A stretch of DNA of 31,121 nt from contig JBOGWY010000196.1 in NCBI GenBank assembly GCA_050694015.1, positions 1 to 31,121 on the forward strand, in the 5' to 3' direction. The notes under the pieces are model-generated. The model searched no databases, was not told where the DNA came from, and saw nothing but the letters and a program-made list of their open reading frames with translations. This DNA is from JBOGWY01 sp050694015. GTDB lineage: Bacteria > Actinomycetota > CADDZG01 > WHSQ01. Below, one piece after another: positions 26,746 to 31,121 of the stretch. Position 1 is the first letter of the stretch; every line of letters begins with the position of its first letter. The position numbers were made by a program, and so were the translations under genes.

Positions 26746-27891
26746 ATGCATTACCTCGACAACGCCGCCACCACGCCCGTCCTCCCCGAGGTCAAGGAGG
26801 CCATGCTGGCGTTCCTGGATGCCGATTTCGGCAACCCGTCGAGCGTCCACGCCTACGGGCGCAAGGCGAAGGAGGCCGTCGAGGACGCCCGGGACCGCCT
26901 CGCCTCCGCGATCGGAGCGAGCCCGGCTGAGATCGTCTTCACCGGCGGCGGCACCGAGGCCGACAACCTCGCACTGAAGGGCGCCGCTTCGAAGCTCCGG
27001 GGCAACGGCAACCACGTAGTGACGACCACCTTCGAGCATCACGCGGTTCTCGACGCGGCCTCCTGGCTCGGCCACCAGGGCTACGAGATCACTAAGGTTC
27101 CCGTGAACGGCGACGGCATCGTCGAGCCCGAACGGATCGCTGCCGCGGTCACACCGAAAACGATCATCGTGAGCGTCATGACGGTCAACAACGAGATCGG
27201 AACGATCCAGGACCTGCCCGCCATCGTCGAAGCCGTCAAGGCGGCGAACCAGAAGACGCTCGTCCACACCGACGCGGTGCAGGCCCTCGGCAACGTCCCG
27301 ATCGATCTCCACGCGTGGGGCGTCGATCTCGCCGCGTTCGCAGCGCACAAGCTCGGTGGCCCCAAGGGCGTCGGCGCGCTGTTCGTACGCAGCAGCGTCC
27401 CGGTCGAGCCCGTGATCCACGGCGGGGGCCAGGAGCGCGGCGTCCGGTCCGGCACGCTCAACGTCAGCGGCATCGCCGGCTTCGGCATCGCCGCGGAGAT
27501 CGCCGCGAAGGAAGTCGATTTCAAGAGCGAGCGACTGCAGAAGATGCGCGACCGTCTCCTCGAGGGCGTCCGCGCCGCGCTCCCCGACGTCGTCGTCAAC
27601 GGCACGGTCGAGGATCGCGTCGCCGGCAACCTCAACATCTGCATCCCCGGCACCGACGGCGAAACGTTGTTGCTGATGCTCGACCAGGCCGGCATCGCGT
27701 GTTCGTCGGGTTCGGCGTGCGCGTCCGGCGCGCTCGACCCGAGCCACGTGCTGCTGGCGATCGGTGTGCCCAAGAAGCTCGCCAAGGGGAGCCTGCGGTT
27801 CTCGCTCGGCCGCGCCTCGACGGATGCCGACATCGACGCGGTCCTCGAGGTCCTGCCCGACATCGTCACGCGGGCCCGGAAGGTCGCGTAG
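26746..27891 (+). CDS. iscS: cysteine desulfurase (IscS/NifS family)
   Basis: PLP enzyme that removes sulfur from cysteine as a persulfide for Fe-S clusters and tRNA thiolation. The 381 residues start at the conserved MHYLDNAATTP. Visible landmarks are TTFEHHAVLDA (PLP-stacking His), SVMTVNNEIGTIQD, HTDAVQALGNVP, the PLP lysine Lys202 (FAAHKLGGPKG) and the catalytic Cys325 in the flexible SSGSAC loop. The ATG is chosen over longer upstream readings because the family begins here and a leaderless -10 box precedes it. TAG abuts the mnmA ATG, matching iscS-trmU in mycobacteria (Rv3025c-Rv3024c). The sulfur is probably passed to MnmA. Confidence 0.96.
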   Translation: MHYLDNAATTPVLPEVKEAMLAFLDADFGNPSSVHAYGRKAKEAVEDARDRLASAIGASPAEIVFTGGGTEADNLALKGAASKLRGNGNHVVTTTFEHHAVLDAASWLGHQGYEITKVPVNGDGIVEPERIAAAVTPKTIIVSVMTVNNEIGTIQDLPAIVEAVKAANQKTLVHTDAVQALGNVPIDLHAWGVDLAAFAAHKLGGPKGVGALFVRSSVPVEPVIHGGGQERGVRSGTLNVSGIAGFGIAAEIAAKEVDFKSERLQKMRDRLLEGVRAALPDVVVNGTVEDRVAGNLNICIPGTDGETLLLMLDQAGIACSSGSACASGALDPSHVLLAIGVPKKLAKGSLRFSLGRASTDADIDAVLEVLPDIVTRARKVA

Positions 27892-28986
27892 ATGGCGCGG
27901 AAAGCCGTGGTCGCCATGTCCGGTGGCGTCGACTCGTCGGTAGCGGCCGCATTGATGGTCGAGGCCGGCTTCGACGTGACGGGCATCATGCTCAAGCTCT
28001 GGAAGGGCGAGGCCGCCAACAACAATTCCGGTTGCTGCAACCTCGACGCGGCCTCGGATGCTCGCCGTGTCGCCGACGTGCTCGACATCCCGTTCTACGT
28101 GCTCAACTTCGCCGAGCACTTCGAGGACACCGTGATCCGCAACTTCCACGCGGACTACGCCGCGGGACGCACCCCGAACCCGTGCGTGCGCTGCAACCAG
28201 TGGGTAAAGTTCGACGCGCTGCTCGAGCGGGCGATGGTCCTCGGCGCCGACGTGCTCGTGACCGGGCACTACGCGCGCATCCGAAACGAGGATGGCCGCT
28301 ACCGGCTTCTCCGCGGCGTCGACGCCAAGAAGGATCAGAGCTACGTGCTGTGGATGCTCTCCCAGGAACAGCTAGCGCGCACGATACTTCCCATCGGCGA
28401 GATGGAGAAGACCGAGACGCGCGGGATCGCGGCGTCGCTGGGGTTACGTACCGCGGCGAAGCCCGACTCCCAGGAGATCTGCTTCGTGCGCGCCGGCGAT
28501 ACGGCGGCGTACGTGAACGACAACGTGCCCGAGGCTTCGGTCGGCGGAGCGATCCGAGACACGAACGGTAACGTGATCGGCGAGCACCGCGGGATCGGCC
28601 ACTACACGGTCGGACAGCGCAAGGGCCTCGGCGTCTCGCTCGGCCGTCCCGTGTTCGTCACCTCGATCGACGCGGCACGCAACGAGATCGTGGTGGGGGA
28701 CAAGGGCGACCTCGAGATCGGTGGACTGGCGGTCTCGGAGACCAGCTTCGTGGATGGGTCGCCCGGTGACGGGACGCGGCTTTTCGTCCAGCACCGCGCC
28801 CACGGCGAGGTCAATGCTGCTCGGGTGGTTTCGTCGCGGCCCGGCCCCCTCACGGTCTCCTTCGACGACCCCGTCGCGGCGATCGCGCCAGGACAGTCGG
28901 CGGTCTTCTACAGCTACGACGAACCCGACGAGGTGATCGGCGGCGGGATCATCGCCGCCACGACCCCGGCAGCCGTCGCCGTTTAG
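27892..28986 (+). CDS. mnmA: tRNA-uridine 2-sulfurtransferase MnmA
   Basis: Thiolates U34 at carbon 2 in tRNA-Lys, -Glu and -Gln, using ATP and sulfur passed from cysteine desulfurase. The 364 residues carry the PP-loop SGGVDSS (10-16), the first catalytic Cys98 in TPNPCVRCN, TGHYARI, KDQSYVLWML and the second Cys197 in DSQEICFV, with HRGIGHYTVGQRKGLG before the C-terminal beta-barrel. The Cys98/Cys197 pair matches C102/C199 of the E. coli enzyme. It begins directly after the cysteine desulfurase stop, so donor and acceptor are translated together. Confidence 0.97.
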   Translation: MARKAVVAMSGGVDSSVAAALMVEAGFDVTGIMLKLWKGEAANNNSGCCNLDAASDARRVADVLDIPFYVLNFAEHFEDTVIRNFHADYAAGRTPNPCVRCNQWVKFDALLERAMVLGADVLVTGHYARIRNEDGRYRLLRGVDAKKDQSYVLWMLSQEQLARTILPIGEMEKTETRGIAASLGLRTAAKPDSQEICFVRAGDTAAYVNDNVPEASVGGAIRDTNGNVIGEHRGIGHYTVGQRKGLGVSLGRPVFVTSIDAARNEIVVGDKGDLEIGGLAVSETSFVDGSPGDGTRLFVQHRAHGEVNAARVVSSRPGPLTVSFDDPVAAIAPGQSAVFYSYDEPDEVIGGGIIAATTPAAVAV

Positions 28987-28993
28987 AGCCACC

Positions 28994-29746
28994 TTGGATC
29001 CTCGGCATCGCTCCGTCATAAAGGCGGAGTTCGACCGTAGTGCGGCGACCTTCGCCGAGCGCACCAAGGGCCGCTTCGACGACATGAACGTGGTCCTGTT
29101 CTCACGGGTGCGTCCCGGAGCGACCGTCGTCGAGGTCGGGTCGGGAACCGGGAACTTCCTCGCGCTGTTCGAAGAGGTCGCCGCCCACCTGGTCGGCGTC
29201 GATGTCACCGAGGCGATGCTGCGTACCGCGCAGAGGAGCTTCCCGCAGATGTCGCTGGTGCTCGGCGATGGCGGGCGCATGCCGCTCGCGTCGCGTTCGG
29301 CGGATCTCGTCTCGTGCGCGCAGATGCTCCATCACGTGCCGGAACCGCTGCCGCTGATCAAAGAGATGGCACGCGTGTGCGCTCCCGAAGGTCATGCTCT
29401 GATCCTCGACCAGGCCGCGACCGAGCGTTACGAGGAGATCGCGTTCATGAACCAACTCGAGGTGATCCGGGACCCCAGCCATGCGATGTCGCGGCCCCCA
29501 TCCGCGTTGCGGATCCTCGTTCGTCGCGCCGGGCTCGAGATCGTCGACGAGCGCATCGTCGATTCCGAGCAACGCATGTCGACGTGGATGGCTCCCGGCG
29601 AGTTCCCCCAGGAGCGGTTCGAGCAGGTCGAGGCCTTCATCGAGGAGTTCGGTCACGAGACGGGCATGAGCTTCGAGCGCGACGGCAACGACTGGGTCTT
29701 CAACCGGCGACGCATGATGATCCTCGCGGCGAGGTCCTCTCGATGA
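28994..29746 (+). CDS. class I SAM-dependent methyltransferase
   Basis: A 250-residue Rossmann-fold methyltransferase of the UbiE/Methyltransf_11 type. Motif I is VVEVGSGTGNF (44-54), followed by the acidic residue of motif II (GVDVTEAML), LVLGDGGRMPL, and VSCAQMLHHVPEPL (motif IV/V region). The acceptor is unknown; a small molecule or lipid is as likely as RNA. The start is TTG seven bases after the mnmA stop with only a weak Shine-Dalgarno sequence, so it is a little uncertain. Its stop overlaps the ligA start in ATGA, and the gene is part of the iscS-mnmA-ligA operon. Confidence 0.9.
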   Translation: MDPRHRSVIKAEFDRSAATFAERTKGRFDDMNVVLFSRVRPGATVVEVGSGTGNFLALFEEVAAHLVGVDVTEAMLRTAQRSFPQMSLVLGDGGRMPLASRSADLVSCAQMLHHVPEPLPLIKEMARVCAPEGHALILDQAATERYEEIAFMNQLEVIRDPSHAMSRPPSALRILVRRAGLEIVDERIVDSEQRMSTWMAPGEFPQERFEQVEAFIEEFGHETGMSFERDGNDWVFNRRRMMILAARSSR

Positions 29747-31121
29747 GCACGACTGCGAAGCCGACGAAGGCGCAAGCGAAGTCGCGCCTCAAGAAGCTGC
29801 GCGAGGCGATCGACTACCACGCCTACCGCTATCACGTACTCGACGACCCCGAGGTTGCCGACGTCGAATACGACGCGCTGATGGCGGAACTGATCGCGCT
29901 CGAGGAGGCGTTCCCAGACCTCGTTACGCCAGACTCGCCGACCCAGCGCGTCGGCGCGCCTCCGTCGGACCTCTTCGCTCCAGTCGAGCACCGCACGCCG
30001 ATGATGTCGCTCGACAACTGCTTCTCGCTGGAAGAGCTGCAGGCATGGGGAGCGCGCGTCGAGCGCGGCGTCGGCAGCGTCGCCGGCTACGTGACCGAAC
30101 TCAAGATGGACGGCGTCGCGGTGAACCTGATCTACGAGGACGGCGTCTTCGTGAAAGGGGCCACCCGTGGTGACGGGCGCACAGGCGAGGACATCACCGG
30201 CAACCTACGAACCGTCCGTGCGGTGCCGCTGAAGCTCAGGGGGAAGTTCCCGAAGATCCTCGAGGTGCGCGGCGAGGTCTACATGCAAACCCAGGACTTC
30301 GAGAAGCTCAACCACAACCTGGGCGAGGCCGGCGCGAAGACGTTCTCGAACCCACGCAACGCGGCCGCCGGATCGCTCCGTCAGAAGGACCCGAACGTCA
30401 CCGCGTCGCGGAACCTCTCGTTGATCTGTCATGGCGTGGGCTACGCCGAAGGGACTCGCTTCAAGTCGCACTGGGAGGCGCTGCAGTCGATCAAGGAGTG
30501 GGGGCTGCGCATCAACCCACAGAGCAAACAGCTGGCGTCGCTCGACGACATCTACACGTTCTGCACGCACTGGCAGGAGCACCGCCACGACGTCGCCTAC
30601 GAGATCGACGGCGTGGTCGTGAAGGTCGATGCGATCCCGCAGCAGGAAGAGCTCGGCTGGACCTCCAAGGCCCCCCGCTGGGCGATCGCGTACAAGTTCC
30701 CACCCGAGGAACGCACCACGTTGCTCAAGGAGATCCTCCCTTCCGTGGGACGAACGGGTGTCGTCACTCCGTTCGCAAACCTCGAGACCGTGTTCGTGGG
30801 AGGCGTCAACGTCACAACGGCGACGCTCCACAACGAGGACGAGGTCGCCCGCAAGGATGTGCGCCCCGGCGACACGGTGACCGTCCGTCGCGCCGGCGAC
30901 GTGATCCCCGAAGTCGTGGGACCCGTCCTCTCGAAGCGCCCGAAGGGTCTCAAGCCGTGGAAGATGCCGAAGAAGTGCCCCTCGTGCAGGCAGCCCCTAG
31001 TGCGCGCCGAGGGCGAGGCCGCGACCCGGTGTCTCAACATCGAGTGTCCCGCGCAGGCTCGCGAGCGGATCTTCCACTTCACGAGCCGCGGCGGGATGGA
31101 CATCGAGGGTTTCGGTTACCA
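29743..31121 (+). CDS. ligA: NAD-dependent DNA ligase, N-terminal part (3' end outside window)
   Basis: Replicative ligase that seals nicks between Okazaki fragments using NAD. The open frame runs off the window after 459 residues. The Ia domain (AIDYHAYRYHVLDDPEVADVEYD) that binds NMN, the adenylated lysine Lys121 in ELKMDGVAVNL, ATRGDGRTGEDIT, ILEVRGEVYM, KTFSNPRNAAAGSLRQKD, YEIDGVVVKVD, WAIAYKFPPEE, the OB-fold (VGRTGVVTPFANLE) and the four-Cys zinc finger (CPSC, then CLNIEC) are all present in order. The helix-hairpin-helix and BRCT regions must lie beyond base 31121. The ATG overlaps the methyltransferase stop (ATGA, 29743-29746). Confidence 0.98.
   Translation, partial: MSTTAKPTKAQAKSRLKKLREAIDYHAYRYHVLDDPEVADVEYDALMAELIALEEAFPDLVTPDSPTQRVGAPPSDLFAPVEHRTPMMSLDNCFSLEELQAWGARVERGVGSVAGYVTELKMDGVAVNLIYEDGVFVKGATRGDGRTGEDITGNLRTVRAVPLKLRGKFPKILEVRGEVYMQTQDFEKLNHNLGEAGAKTFSNPRNAAAGSLRQKDPNVTASRNLSLICHGVGYAEGTRFKSHWEALQSIKEWGLRINPQSKQLASLDDIYTFCTHWQEHRHDVAYEIDGVVVKVDAIPQQEELGWTSKAPRWAIAYKFPPEERTTLLKEILPSVGRTGVVTPFANLETVFVGGVNVTTATLHNEDEVARKDVRPGDTVTVRRAGDVIPEVVGPVLSKRPKGLKPWKMPKKCPSCRQPLVRAEGEAATRCLNIECPAQARERIFHFTSRGGMDIEGFGY

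Noticed and set aside
26599..28269. 556-codon minus-strand frame opposite iscS and mnmA
   Set aside because: Complement of two well-conserved enzymes with complete catalytic motifs; no independent evidence.

Overview
The window is GC-rich bacterial chromosome, densely packed on both strands. It looks like an actinobacterium, probably outside the well-studied genera. Three things suggest this. The left block (atpD-atpC followed by murA) and the right block (etfB-etfA, cysteine desulfurase, mnmA, ligA) have the gene order of mycobacterial relatives. At least ten genes have a TANNNT box 6-8 nt before an ATG or GTG start and no ribosome-binding site, the pattern of leaderless actinobacterial transcripts. 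MurA has Asp where most bacteria have the fosfomycin-sensitive Cys. I cannot place the genus. No rRNA, tRNA, CRISPR, transposase or phage gene was seen.

Layout. 1-1.4 kb: end of the F1F0-ATPase operon (atpD 3' part, atpC) and a small zinc-ribbon protein, convergent with a helical protein. 2.0-2.8 kb: a lysine/arginine-rich histone-H1-like repeat protein closed by a UUCG-loop terminator. 2.9-6.6 kb: cell-envelope genes (murA, a 4-TM protein, a SpoIID/LytB-like protein), then a NifU-type Fe-S protein. 6.8-11 kb: a secreted RTX protein, a glutaminyl-peptide cyclotransferase-like lipoprotein, the B12-chaperone GTPase MeaB and a secreted SGNH hydrolase. A 53-bp element lies in inverted copies at both ends of this segment. 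11-12.7 kb: large subunit of a B12-dependent acyl-CoA mutase whose specificity residues match isobutyryl-CoA mutase rather than methylmalonyl-CoA mutase. 12.6-14.7 kb: a tightly coupled minus-strand operon (CoA-pyrophosphatase-type Nudix, 55-aa membrane protein, lipoprotein, MOSC protein). 14.7-15.5 kb: an enoyl-CoA hydratase. 15.6-17.8 kb: a secreted M14 zinc carboxypeptidase behind a leader that can fold over its own ribosome-binding site. 17.9-22.7 kb: a 1609-residue secreted protein with nine cysteine-containing Ig-like repeats and a C-terminal RTX array. 23-31 kb: a metallo-beta-lactamase-fold hydrolase, the electron-transfer flavoprotein pair, a small unknown protein, a Nudix hydrolase, cysteine desulfurase, mnmA, a methyltransferase and the 5' part of ligA.

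How the genes fit together. MeaB, the acyl-CoA mutase, enoyl-CoA hydratase, ETF and the CoA-type Nudix enzyme point to branched-chain or fatty acyl-CoA catabolism. Cysteine desulfurase supplies sulfur to MnmA for tRNA thiolation and probably to Fe-S assembly with the NifU-like protein. The surface proteins (two RTX proteins, M14 peptidase, SGNH hydrolase, cyclotransferase) form an extracellular layer. Their upstream regions hold the most unusual regulatory structure in the window: the inverted 53-bp element, an RBS-masking leader and a palindrome spanning a possible -10 box. No stretch longer than 300 bases is without a gene; the longest spacers (22748-22968, 6644-6786, 15513-15646) are described individually.
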